From: Bryoerythrophyllum caledonicum
Taxonomy: Eukaryota > Streptophyta > Bryopsida > Pottiales > Pottiaceae
Direction of reading: 5' to 3'
Assembly (NCBI GenBank): GCA_963971425.1
Contig: OZ020519.1
Span: 4,852,028 to 4,916,027 of the forward strand
Length of the DNA: 64,000 nucleotides
Shown here: in pieces, positions 21,421-31,782 of the stretch
How the letters are laid out: the number at the start of each line of letters is the position of its first letter
Position numbering within the stretch: position 1 is the first letter of the stretch
Notes under the pieces: model-generated
Database searches by the model: none
Told to the model about the DNA's origin: nothing
The model's input: the letters and a program-made list of their open reading frames with translations, nothing else
Made by a program: the position numbers and the translations under genes

Positions 21421-21801
21421 TTAATAATCATACAGTACATTATCTGATTGTAAAGAAGGTTGCCTTGAGTATGGGTCTCCAGATGCCATGTCTACTTCGA
21501 GTGCTATGCTGCGACTCTCGCTTCTACTAGGGGATCTATGTTCCAGTTGTCCTAGGCCCTGGACAATCGCGGGAATACTTTTGAGGTCTAGATTATCCTC
21601 TCGACTCATTTTCCCAGTTTGAACAACATGATCGAAGAACTCTAAGACTTTCGCCGTCTCACCAATCTCTGCAACTCTAGCACTCTGCTTCTTTTCTCTC
21701 ATCACTTTGTTCCTCAGCATGGTCTTCCTATTACTGAAACAAAACTTCTTCTTTGGCATTCTCTCACAATGACTCACTAATTTGCATCCTAGCCAGACCA
21801 C
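21421..21801 (-). CDS. Small basic ORF upstream of the transposase, unknown
   Basis: A 126-residue frame; the inner Met at ~21759 (MPKKKFCFSNRKTMLRNKVM) is the likelier start because it opens a strongly basic, nuclear-signal-like segment. Then come a helical stretch (AKVLEFFDHVVQTGKM) and a Ser/Arg-rich tail (RSPSRSESRS). It runs divergently from the transposase, whose ATG is ~580 bp away. No family recognised. It may be a third MULE gene or an exon of one. Confidence 0.35.
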   Translation of the reverse strand: MVWLGCKLVSHCERMPKKKFCFSNRKTMLRNKVMREKKQSARVAEIGETAKVLEFFDHVVQTGKMSREDNLDLKSIPAIVQGLGQLEHRSPSRSESRSIALEVDMASGDPYSRQPSLQSDNVLYDY

Positions 21802-22376
21802 TTAACCTATCGAGGCAAACGTATCTGCCAGTAAACCACATCACCAACAAAAGATATTTGACTCAGCTGCAATCAAGATTTTCCATACTTAACTTATATT
21901 GCCACCGCAGCCACCTCCTTAACTGAATAAATGATGGACCCTTGGCGAGATTTAAATTACTATGCATCCATCACCTCTAACTGAATTAGATAACCACAGT
22001 TCCTATTCAAACATATAGCCGTCTTTAGATCACTTTATTGGACTTACGTCCAAGATGTATCGTATTTATTGTAATCTCCTAAACCGTCCAGCCCGCCAAA
22101 TGGGATCCCAATTCTTAATTGTAATCAATATCTGACGTTGTTCCCTACTGATCCAAAATAAGAGCATAGAGTGCGTGACTCAACTTAACACACAATGGCA
22201 CCATTGAGAGCCAATTATCAATTCTCGCTCTATTAAATAGATGCATTTTACCCCTGCGTTTATTACCACGTAATTACCTCGACCTTCAGGCTCTCGTAGT
22301 GAAACCCATATAAGCCTTCACATTCTCTTGTTTTCTCCTCTTCAAACTCTGTTGTGTTAATGGTCCGGTTATTGTC

Positions 22377-25300
22377 ATGGCTACTATTGAGGATCATCTT
22401 AGCCAGAGTGTACTTATTCGTGGAGATGTGCAGGAAGTACCTATCTCATTCGATCTATCTGAAGATGGATACGCTGTTGTAAAGTCTAGTCGACTAGCTT
22501 CAAGATTTCAGCTAGCAGAGAGAGGCTTGCACATTGATAAGGATGTTCATCATAAGGAAAGTGGAAAGATTTCCCATACTATAGCTCAGATCTCTAGTAT
22601 TTGTGAGGATTGCGAAGTGTGGTTGTTGAAATCAGGAGAGTATCGAGTGTATGGGACAAGGATTAGTGAATCCGGTACTCCATCTGTAATTTTGACGCCT
22701 AGACAATCCTCAACTGTTGAAGAGGTGACACCGCTCTTGTCTAAGGTGAAAATTGAACCCACTGAGGATACCATCCTTATTCTCAGTGACGACTCCGACA
22801 CAGAGTGCTTTCCTAGTACCCCAATTAGCACATTTCCAAAGTCGGAGCCTAGCCCTCACATTCCGATTGCGACTCTTCCTATTTCTGCAGGCCCTTCTCG
22901 AATGAAACCACCCTTTGTACCGTCCAGACTAGCTCCTGCTAGTATAGTGGAATGCCTCCAAAATCTCAGCACTCGTCAAAGAGCTAGGTCGGTATTGAGT
23001 AAATTAGATTATACTTCGATGACAATAGAACAGGTGAACGTCCTTCCTATTACTTTTGACGGTGACCGGATCTTTGAGCTTCCCTCATTGGGTAACTACA
23101 CGTGATTGTCTAAGGCTGGACTTCTGGAGGGGATGGACAAAGCTTATAACGGTAATGCCTGGACCCGGACAGTCACGTCCCACATTAAGTCCGAGAACAA
23201 CCTCATGTTTAGAATGTCCTCTTGCTTGGGGAATCTCCAATGCACCAATCCCACTTGCGACTACCTGAGTCGAATCCATCGTACTTCTCCAAAGAATGAA
23301 ACTGAATGGGAGGGCACCGCTGACTCTCCTTTTAATCCTGGTTGTGACCCCCCTCTTAACTCCACTGTCGTATGTTCGATATGTCGGACCCCACCTACTT
23401 GCTTAAAAACGTGCCCCGCTAAAATTTACTATGTCCTTGGCCAGAGTCATCAGAGTCGAGCGTGTATCCATCTGGGATTCCACAGTCATTTAGTTAGGAT
23501 GGGAACTTGCATGGAATCAGCACACATACTCAAGACTCGCATCGCAGAGCAAGTTGAGAAGACACCTACCGCAACAAACTCGTCAATTGTCCTTGAGGCG
23601 AGCAAGGACTATCTTGGAGAGTTACTTCTCTGCCCTGATGGTGTTACAAAGAAGACGTTGAGTTCTGTTGAACTTGTCCCACTCCTAGACAAATTCAAGC
23701 AGATGTCTTCTCCCAGTATCCGGAACGAGGTGACTACTTTTAGGCACCTCCGCCGTTATGGTGAACAGGATAGCATCACCAAGCTCAGAGGTTCCAGCAA
23801 CTGGGCCTTTGTACAGGAAAATCGCTTTCCGGGGTAAGGTAAAGAAGATGACAAGGTATTCATATTCAAGATGTCAGAATTGGGACCAGCGAGTGGCGTC
23901 GACCTGGTGAATCGAATGCAGCCTGGAGGTGATTTGGAGGAGTCGTGGATGATGTTTGACCACGTCAAGCGCCACAAGACATGGACTACAATGGCATGTC
24001 ATGTGTACGACTCCACGTACTGTCGAGTGATGACAATTGCTGTGTGCGACATGATGTTCGAAGACGCCAATGCCCAAGTGCTGTTCTGGAAGAATCTCAA
24101 CGCAGTTGCTGCTCGTTACGACATTGAAAATCCCAATTTTAAGGGATTCATGGCTGACAGCGCCCAATCGAACTGGATTGCAGTGCGCATAGTTTATGGA
24201 AATGGCGACAAGACGGTCCCCATGCCCAACCGAGAACGCACGTGCCTTTTCCATTGGATCCAATCTTTGGAAAAACACACATAGGCAGATATCAGGGCAG
24301 ACCTACGCGATCAACACAAACGGCTCTGCAAACAATATAAGGACTCTAAGTCGATGGAAGAGGCTGAAACAAAGTACCTTGCAATCCGCTCATGGTGGTT
24401 ATCATCAGGAGCAGCAACAGAGGAGGGTCTCCCACGTCTTGATCTGTGGCTCGCGTTCTGGCATTTTCGATACAGACAATGGGGGGGGCTTTATAGAACT
24501 CGTAAGTCTTCTGCACTTGTTATTCACCTTCATATTTTTTTCAGCCTTACTCTTTTCTTGTGATCATGATTACTCCGTGTATCCTTTTATAAAGGTGCTG
24601 CTAACGGCACCACCTCCAAGGTGGTCATTGTAAGAGTGTATGGTGACAAACCTTGAGCGGTGCAGCTGGATGAGTTTCCAAACATTTTTCACATGTATGC
24701 CACGTCACGTAATTATTATTTGGAGCTAACATCTTGTGGTCTTCGCAGAATATGTCCCTATCAGAGTTGGCAGAGATGCCTTCCTGCAATCTTGGCGAAA
24801 CCATCCACAACAAGTGGTTGCAACAATCAGGCAAGAGAGGCAATGATTTGTATGTGGCTACCGTCGATGACATGGTACGTGCCTTCATGCAAGCTGTTGC
24901 GTACTATCAATTTCTAAAGGGTGAGAAGGCCGAAACCGGACCAACCAAGGAAGAACTTCGACTACGTACCGCCCAACGTACAGCAGAGCGGTCTGGAAAT
25001 GCAAAAGTTCTCCATGCGGCCCTCGCCAACATGCCTGGCGCTGCCACCTTCTGTACTCGTGAACCTCATCTTGAAGGTGAGGGAGTCTTCCTATCTCTAA
25101 AACGAAAGGCTGACCTTCCTCCAGGTTCAGAATTCGACTCCCACCGACCTGATAAGATTAGTGTATCACGGCCTCGGGTCAGAACACGACAAAGTAATCG
25201 CAAAATAGTGGACCTGACCAAGGAGGACTGCCCCCAGGAGTTGGATGTAGTGCCAGAGGTTGAAGACAACGTCCCGTCCAAGACTCCACCTTCTTCGCCT

Positions 25301-26201
25301 TGAATTCAGCATGTCAAAGCAGTTCGAGAGATTGTCTGCAATGAAAGGCAGTGGCATATCGCTAGACTCCATAGCCGATCTGCAAAAAAATGTTTTGCTC
25401 AACAAGCGCAAACGAATAAGAAATGCGTTGCCACGATCATCCAAGATGGTAAGCCCACCGCCGCCCCTACGTACATTGGTATCATGGATAACTTCAGGAA
25501 GGCAAGAGAAGAGATAATGCAATTTTTCTTTTGCAACGACGACATTGAGCGATGTGTGAAGGGCACAAGACGGAGGTGGGTAATGACCAGGCCACAAGTA
25601 CCAGACGTGTGGCCTATCAAGATAGGAACGAACCTCACAAAGAAGGAGATTTTTAGCCTTGGAGAATGCAGGTTTTTGCCTAGCTAAACACGTGGAGCTT
25701 TCCCCTCGAAAGCTTTTTGTTGACGAAGTGGCCTCCCTGGACCTCAAGGCCTATCCTACTCCTTCCAACCCTGACGAGCACCCTAAGAAGAGGTATGGTA
25801 AAAATATCCGTAGGAACGCCAATGCACCTACTACTAAGCAGCTCAACAGTTGCGCTTCTGCATTGTCTGTTGTTGGTAAGATTTGTAGGATTCGTATGGT
25901 TCCTCCTAACGCATTGGGTTGCATTGTCACCTTCGAGTCCAAATCCATATCACAAGTATCAAGGTATTTGGTTACCATTGGATAGTTTCCAAGGTGCGAT
26001 TGTTCAGCGTTTACAGAGATGTCGAAGAAGTCACTTGGAAAACGTGGGGCGTGGACCTACTGTAAGCATTTATACTACATCCTCAACATTGTTTGTGGAC
26101 TAGATCCTGAGGTAGATGTCTTCATCCACAGTCCTAGTTTTAGCTGGTACGAGATTATGCGGATTCTCCAAGTTCTGCTTCTTAAACATTATGGTCCTTA
26201 G
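22377..26201 (+). pseudogene. MULE transposase with C-terminal SWIM zinc finger, inactivated
   Basis: The main frame starts at ATG 22377 (TATA-like CATATAAG near 22308) and can be followed to 26201 through stops at 23103 (TGA), 23835 (TAA), 24282 (TAG), 25301 (TGA) and 25983 (TAG), frameshifts near 24485 (G run) and 25655 (extra G), and one intron (donor GTAAGT at ~24503, acceptor TTCGCAG before 24750). Order: N-terminal region with the SUMO-interaction-like ILILSDDSD; a Cys-rich zinc module (CTNPTCDYL, CSICRTPPTC); a catalytic-type segment with GFMADSAQSNW and RERTCLFHWIQSL; a Trp-rich helix block (LWLAFWHFRYRQWGG); a second SIM-like IVDLTKED; and a SWIM finger, CDC...CKH (CxCx(n)CxH), at ~25995-26070. 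SWIM plus the 9-bp duplication supports the Mutator superfamily. I recall similar proteins from non-seed plants. Confidence 0.8.
24595..24610. repeat. Palindrome GTGCTGCTAACGGCAC
   Basis: Another copy of the MULE-specific palindrome, here inside the transposase intron, some 6 kb from the nearest other copy. Confidence 0.75.
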
Positions 26202-26979
26202 TAATCTCAAGTGTATCAGAACTTTGTATTGTACTACTGTTCATTTATGAGAATGCTGTGAGACTACAAGGGCCACACCCAGTGAGTTTTAAATAACATA
26301 CCTCACTACTCTAAACCCTGCATGCACCATTTGATGATGGAAAATACTTCCCCGCTACATTACAGCCAATGCCCTCATCTATATCACTTTCTCTTGTCCA
26401 TCCACGTCCTAAATCCTCAACCCTAAATCCCACCCATACCTACTTCCTATTCTAAATTCTCCTTCTCCCTATTTATCCCTATTCCAAACTCTCCATGTCT
26501 CTACTAATCTCAAAGTCTGTCTCTTATGCAGTCCCTAAACCTGCTTATCCGTGTCCATGAAGTCTCTTCATTGTAATTTCCCTTATCCTCAATTCTCTCC
26601 ATCCTGAACTTTCCGATTGTCTTATTGTCTTTATCCACAAATCTCATTAATTCTCCGCGACCATAGAATATTCCTCTCCAAAATTGTCCCTAAACTAGAC
26701 AAGGGCATCTCCTTAATTGTCTCTTTCCAGACCTCTCCCTCACCGTAATCATCCACATCCGGACCTCTCCTTCTCCCTAACGATCCATAAACCTAAAACC
26801 TTTAGTTCTTTACATGCAAATGTACGGAGTGTTCCATCGTAAATTTTTACAAACATAACTATAAGCACTGAAACTTTTGCTATTTAATCCACGGTAATAG
26901 GTCCAATTTTTATTCTAAAATTAGAAATATCTTCATTAAAAAATACTATCTTTTACTTTTTTCTCTAACTTTTTGGCTT
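26202..26979. other. Pyrimidine-rich right subterminal region of the MULE
   Basis: From ~26340 to 26800 the + strand is strongly C/T-rich and G-poor (TCTCC, CCCTA, ATCC words). No gene. It precedes the right TIR. Confidence 0.6.
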
Positions 26980-27039
26980 TGGGCTCACGACCAAAGGCTC
27001 ACGGCTCACGGCTCAAGGCACGCAAAATAGCTTTCCCCC
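26980..27039 (-). repeat. MULE right terminal inverted repeat
   Basis: The reverse complement begins GGGGGAAAGCTATTTTGC and matches 8058-8118, with three GTGAGCC-type repeats inside. Confidence 0.85.
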
Positions 27040-27048
27040 GTAGCAGGA
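27040..27048. other. Target-site duplication of the MULE, right copy
   Basis: GTAGCAGGA, identical to 8049-8057. Confidence 0.9.
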
Positions 27049-27594
27049 GCCTGAGAAGGAGGGATCAAACATTGTAGCACATGCGAGCGGAGTGGAGCGC
27101 CCTATGGGTAATAAGAAAGCGAAGGCACTTTTGAAGCTCGATGTGATTGCAAAGAACCTTGATGAAGACTTTAAGATTGCCACAAAAAACTTAGCAACAT
27201 CACACAAAGATAGAACGGCGGAGATGAAGATTGCAAACATGAGGAAGATCTTCAAAGAAGACTTGTCAAAACTAGATCCTGACGCCGCTGAATACTTCAC
27301 CTTACTCCGCCAGAAAGCGCTCACAGAACTAAAGGCATCTATGGCCGCTTCTACAACTGCAGAAGCAATTGTTCCCGCAATTGAACCTGCAAATCCCAAG
27401 GTACAAATTCTACATTCTATTTTATTATAACTTCAATGCTAATTACATTAACATATCTACCAAAGATATGTCTTCTTAGCGTACTTCTTTTTTGATGTTG
27501 AGACTCTTGCAAGCGATCGAGATGATGACTCTCCAGAGGTCACAGGGGTCGTTCCTCCACCAGCAGATGAGGACTGTACTGGTCCCAGCAGAAG
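27040..27594 (+). pseudogene. Harbinger Myb/SANT-like protein, 3' part
   Basis: Continues the frame of 7576-8052: CAG GAG CCT reads QEPEKEG, then PMGNKKAKALLKLD and a Lys/Glu-rich helix ending KASMAASTTAEAIVPAI, donor CAAG|GTACAA at 27400/27401. A second acidic exon at ~27480-27594 (DVETLASDRDDDSPEVTG) follows an acceptor-like CTTCTTAG and ends at GAAG|GTATCT. The layout (N-terminal trihelix, GxKxAK motif, C-terminal helix) matches the NAM-associated C-terminal domain of PIF/Harbinger Myb-like proteins. Disrupted by the MULE and by the TAG in the target duplication. Confidence 0.7.
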
Positions 27595-27600
27595 GTATCT

Positions 27601-28648
27601 TGAATTTACATACAATTTATTCTCGCAACCTCTTTTGTTCCTGATTGTGAGAGCATAGTTCTACTTATTGTACTTGTTTATGTCATTCTATAGTTATGTA
27701 GGAGAAGAATTTATACCCCTCGGTTGCTTCAATTTGATCGCACTTAATGTTTTTGGTGCAGAGGCGAATCATGATTCTTACCACACTTGATACGAAGCGG
27801 CTGGTTCTTAAATTTTTAATTTCACAGACATTTTCTTCTATGGTTTTGTTTAGGCATGTGTTTCTAAAACATGTTCCTTGCGAACATGTTCATGTTTGGT
27901 TCTAGGGTGCACATTTATGTGTTAATGGATTCACCTTGTTTTGTTTGTTTGTTTCCAATTCCTCTTGGGATTCATGATTTCTGATAATGATATTTTCTAC
28001 ATATTCCTTTCATCCTTTGTGTATTTCCTTTCTGATTCCAAGAGAATTGCCTTGATTCCCACTACAAATGGAAAGCTTATGTTCTTCTCAATTGTTCCTA
28101 TTCTATATGGAACTAGCATGTTACCCGTGTCTTCCTGATACAAAATTATTTTGTGTTCAGTCCCCACGTCCCCGTCCCCTAGCCCTTCCCTCCAATCCAT
28201 CGTCCCCCCGTCCTTGTCCCCTTGTCCCCCATACCACGTCCCCCATCCCCCGTCCCCCATACCACGTCCCCCATCCCCCGTCCCCCATCCCCGTCCCCAT
28301 CCCCCGTCCCCCGTCCCCGTCCCCATTCCCGCCCCGTCCTTTTATGCAAAACCCTACGTTTTAGCTTTTCTTTCATCCAAAACCCTAACTTGTAGCTTTT
28401 CATCCTAAACCGTTTTTCATGGACGCATTCATCCATCGACGCATTCATTTTTCCATACTTTACTTTTTGTTCTTTACTTTAAGGATGTATTTTACTTTTA
28501 ATTTCTCTTTTACTTTTGGGGATGCCCTCCTAGCTATAAATATGTGATTCTCACACCAATCGCCCTTCTATTTGCTTATCTCTTTATATTTTCAACTATT
28601 TATTTTTTGCGCAATCTAATAGGTTCTATTTAGCTTCGACGGTTTACA
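27601..28648. other. Spacer between the two Harbinger genes
   Basis: AT-rich, with a C-rich microsatellite at 28158-28335. No gene recognised. It contains the remaining introns/3' end of the Myb-like gene and the promoter of the nuclease gene, neither of which I can delimit. Confidence 0.5.
28158..28335. repeat. C-rich microsatellite (CCCCGTCCCC / CCCCCATC)
   Basis: Irregular arrays of CCCCGTCCCC, CCCCCATCCCCCGTC and ACCACGTCCCCCAT. The complementary strand has repeated G4-5 runs. Open frames here (Pro-rich on +, Gly/Asp-rich on -) are low-complexity artefacts. Confidence 0.9.
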
Positions 28649-30010
28649 ATGGATGAAGAGACTGATAGTTCGGACTACTTGGACGATTTGATTGAAGAGG
28701 AAGATGAAGGGGAAGAACTTCTTGAATTGCATATGCTTTATCAAGCATCCCAAAAGAGAGTGGAGGCTGAATGAGCAGAAATATTGGGGAGATGACATGG
28801 TGGATCTAAACCCGGCAAAAAACCAAACATCGACCGAGGTCATGCCCGAGGACATGAACAAATCATGGAGGACTACTTTAATGCAAATGCAACATACGCC
28901 AATTTGTTCCGAACTCGCTTTCGCATGCGTAAAGGATTATTCCTAAGGATCCACGATGGTGTGGTGCATCATGATCTATACTTCCAACAAAAATAAGATG
29001 CAGTGGGACGGGGGGGATTATCTTCTGTGCAGAAGGTATTGGCCCCCTTCCGTATGCTGACTGGTGGTGTAGAAGCAGATTTTCTTGACGATTATATACG
29101 CATTGCGGAGTCAACCACACAAAAGAGTTTTAAAAAATTTGTGAAGGCTGTTGTGGAGGTTTTTGGAGATCGGTACCTAAGGCAGCCTACAAATGAAGAC
29201 ATCAAGAAACAATTGCGCATTAATGAAGAGCGAGGCTTCCCGGGAATGTTTGCTTCCATCGACTGCACTCATTGGGATTGGAAGAATTGTCCGTATGCTT
29301 GGCAAGGACAATATCAAGACAAGGATGGCAATCCATCTATAATTATGGAGGCTGTTGCATCAAAAAATCTATGGTTCTGGCATATTTTTGTTGGCATGGC
29401 GGGTTCTAATAATGACATAATCGTCCTTGATCGGAGCCTGTGGTTAGTGAATTATATAAAAGGTAAAGGAGAACATGTAAAATTCAACGTGAATAATCAC
29501 GAGTATGATAGTTGGTATCTCTTAGCGGACGGAATCTACCTAGATTGGAGTATCTTCATGAAAACGATAGCCGATCCTCAAGGGGAGATGTTCAGCTTGT
29601 ATGCGAGGAAACAAGAAGGTGCAAGGAAAGATATTGAACGTGCATTTGGAGTATTACAACAACGGTGGGGAATCTTATGAGTTCCTCCTAGACAATGGAA
29701 GAAAGAGGAAATGGTTACCACTTAGACGGCTTCTGTGATTCTACACAACATGATAATTGAGGATGAGGAGCCGTTTCCCGAGCTAAATCAAGAATATATT
29801 CTTGATTCCACATGCACAACCACATCTACTTCCACTGTTACTATTGGGCGCAGAGGACAACAAGATGTACAAGAACCGTTGTCCACTGCAAGGTACTTTA
29901 GTGAAAGGGACAAGATAGTTGATGAGGAGGCACATTTTAAACTGAAGAGGGACTTAATCGAACATCTGTGGTGGTGGAAGGGCAATCAACGGAATACACG
30001 TGAAACTTAG
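28649..30010 (+). pseudogene. PIF/Harbinger DDE nuclease (HARBI1-like), five stops
   Basis: One uninterrupted frame from ATG 28649 to the TAG at 30008 carries five internal stops (TGA 28772, TGA 28793, TAA 28994, TGA 29678, TAG 29723) and no frameshift. Order: acidic N-terminus (MDEETDSSDYLDDL), the EDYF..N/RTRFRMRKGLFLRI region, then the DDE nuclease core with SIDCTHWDW (first Asp), WHIFVGMAGSNNDI, YLLADGIYLDW (second Asp), RKDIERAFGVLQQRWGIL (Glu), and VILHNMIIEDE near the end. This is the IS5-fold endonuclease that cuts PIF/Harbinger ends together with the Myb-like partner. The product would be truncated, so the element is non-autonomous here. Confidence 0.88.
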
Positions 30011-31404
30011 TTGTACATATTTATCTCATGCTGAGACAAAGGATTGTTTACGTAGGGGTAATGTTTTTGCAATGTTATGCAATTCAAATGTACGTTGGAT
30101 GGATAGTTGTACAAATTTTTGGTTACTCCATCTCGGTAATTCCTAATTATTGAACTTATGTATAAAAGCCTAGAAAATTTATTTAAAAATAAAATCGGAG
30201 TTAATTGGTGGTTTGACGAATTATTCATAAACCTATTATTTTCAACTATAATAATTAGTAGTGGCTAGAAACTTTCGGTTGTAACACGATGGATTTTGAG
30301 TAATTCAAATATAAAGTGTATGATTTCATGTATATCGTATATTGGATGGCAAATTTGTTTTAAATGTGACAATATTAGTTCAGTTATTAAATTTCCTTCG
30401 CACTTGGTTAAAAAATTCTTGTCTTTAGTGTAAAAAGGCATTTTATTCCAAGTCGAACATTTTCACACATTGTCGGGCAACGGGGGAAAAAACTTTATCT
30501 TTTCTACATAAAACCTAGAGATCTTCATAATTTTCACTTTTTATTTTTTCAACAACAATATGAGGTGAAAACCTTCTTATTGACCGTTTGGATTATCAGT
30601 CGAATACATATGTAGTTCAAAAAAACAAAAAAACCTGAAATGGCAATTTTTGAACCTCCACACCTTGCACACTTGTTTTGAATATGCTACATTTATTTTT
30701 ACCTCTAAAAATTGGTGTGTTGGGAAATAACATCATGCTTAAGACAATGGAAAAAGATTTAGACCTTGTACAATGCAAAAATTTGTTTCAAAGTGAAGTC
30801 AAAGTCTACTGATCTACTCAATGCACGGAAGAAAACGAACCATAGTTTTGACTTCTAACACTAAATCTATCAATCCGTGCGGTGGATAGCAACCAAAATG
30901 TAGGGGCATGTTCATAATGAAGTATACTCAAAGATCTTACGGTTGAAAATCTGAAATTCACTTTAAAATGTGATTTTCATGTCTTTTTTTCATAGTGATA
31001 GTTTTGGACTCGTTTTAGAGCGAAAGTGGTCGTGGTCCTTTAGAAGTTAAATAATTAATAAAGTATGAAAACTATAAACCCAAAAAAAAAAAAAATGGTA
31101 AAAAAAGAGCGAATATACATTACGAATATTAGTATTTCTAATAATGATTAAAAAAACAAAACAAAATATTAAAAATTTAAAATCAAGCCGGCAGGCAGGC
31201 CCGACGCCAGCCCTGCCGCTGGCTGCAGCTGGCCTGGCGCTGACGCCGGCAGCTGGCCCGGCGCTGACGCCGGCAGTTGGCCGGCAGCTGGCCTGCGCGC
31301 AGGCCGTTTGCTGACCTGACGGGTGCGGGGGGAGACTGCAACCCCCCTCCCGTTTGCTCTCACCAACGCCATCTCCACCCTTTGCTGTGGGCGTTTCCCC
31401 GCAA
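30011..31404. other. 3' part of the Harbinger element, no gene
   Basis: AT-rich to ~31180 with a decayed MITE-like right end (GGTCCTTTAGAAGTTAA, 31034-31050), then GC-rich CTGGC/GCCAG subterminal repeats (31185-31300) that mirror the GC-rich left subterminal DNA at ~6980-7070. Confidence 0.6.
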
Positions 31405-31582
31405 GGGGTGGAGGCATCTCCACCGTACACTTCGACCAAAACAGAGAACTTCTGAAGCTCTAGGGTTTAATTGCACTGCTGTAGAGCGCGAGTCTCTTTT
31501 ATTTGCAGGAAGTTCGATTGGCGCATCGCAGTTGGTGGATTGGCTCGGTGTTTTGGTGCAATAGAAGGGACAGTGAGGGTGA

Positions 31583-31771
31583 TTAAGGTTGGAGACGCGG
31601 GCGGACGCGCCAGCGATTGCGAAGCTGATTCAGGAGCTGGCGGAGTTTGAGGAGCTCTCGCACGCATGCTTACAGGTTGAGAGACCATCGTTTGGGGTTG
31701 GAGGGGCGGAGTGGAGATTTCTTGACGCAAGTGAGGGTTTGAGGTTGGAGTTTCCGGGTTGTTGTTTCTAG
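31583..31771 (+). pseudogene. Possible GNAT acetyltransferase N-terminal fragment
   Basis: The frame reads ETRADAPAIAKLIQELAEF and continues EELSHACLQ, which resembles the N-terminal strand-helix of SSAT/NATA-type GNAT acetyltransferases (x-A-x-x-x-D-x-x-x-I-x-x-L-I-x-E-L-A). The usual catalytic and acetyl-CoA motifs do not follow; the frame becomes unlike any GNAT after ~35 residues. It lies just outside the Harbinger right end and upstream of the RHS-like gene. Either a relic of a flanking gene or coincidence. Confidence 0.35.
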
Positions 31772-31782
31772 GGTTTGGGGTG

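Larger units (their letters stand above)
8058..27039. mobile_element. ~19.0-kb Mutator-like element with SWIM transposase and ParB-methyltransferase gene
   Basis: The terminal inverted repeats are ~60 bp: left GGACGAAGCTATTTTGCGTG, right (reverse complement) GGGGGAAAGCTATTTTGCGT, continuing with shared CCTTGAG and CGTGAGCC repeats. The element is flanked by GTAGCAGGA(G) duplications and sits in the coding exon of the Harbinger Myb-like gene. The right half carries the transposase (+, 22377-26201) with a C-terminal SWIM zinc finger. The left half carries a large - strand gene (12360-17436) with ParB-like and DNA methyltransferase domains. Between and around them lie tandem arrays and a younger TTAA-ended MITE. 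The size is large for a MULE. Whether the methyltransferase gene is a regular component of the family or a passenger cannot be settled from one copy. Confidence 0.88.
6792..31420 (+). mobile_element. PIF/Harbinger-type DNA transposon, split by a nested MULE
   Basis: The left end GAGCATCTCCACCCC (after TTA at 6789-6791) pairs with the right end GGGGTGGAGGCATCTC at 31405-31420. GAGCATCTCC ends and a TTA target are typical of plant PIF/Harbinger elements. Both ends have GC-rich subterminal DNA full of CTGGC/GCCAG words. The two diagnostic genes lie inside on the + strand: a Myb/SANT-like ORF (7576 to ~27594, interrupted) and a DDE nuclease (28649-30010). Without the MULE the element would be about 5.6 kb, a normal size. 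The right boundary is approximate because the terminal match is imperfect and no clean TTA copy follows. Confidence 0.75.

Noticed and set aside
27997..28448. Pro-rich and Gly/Asp-rich frames at the C-rich tract
   Set aside because: Translations of a microsatellite.
30408..31050. A complete TTAA MITE at the Harbinger 3' end
   Set aside because: Only the right end is convincing; no matching left inverted repeat was found.
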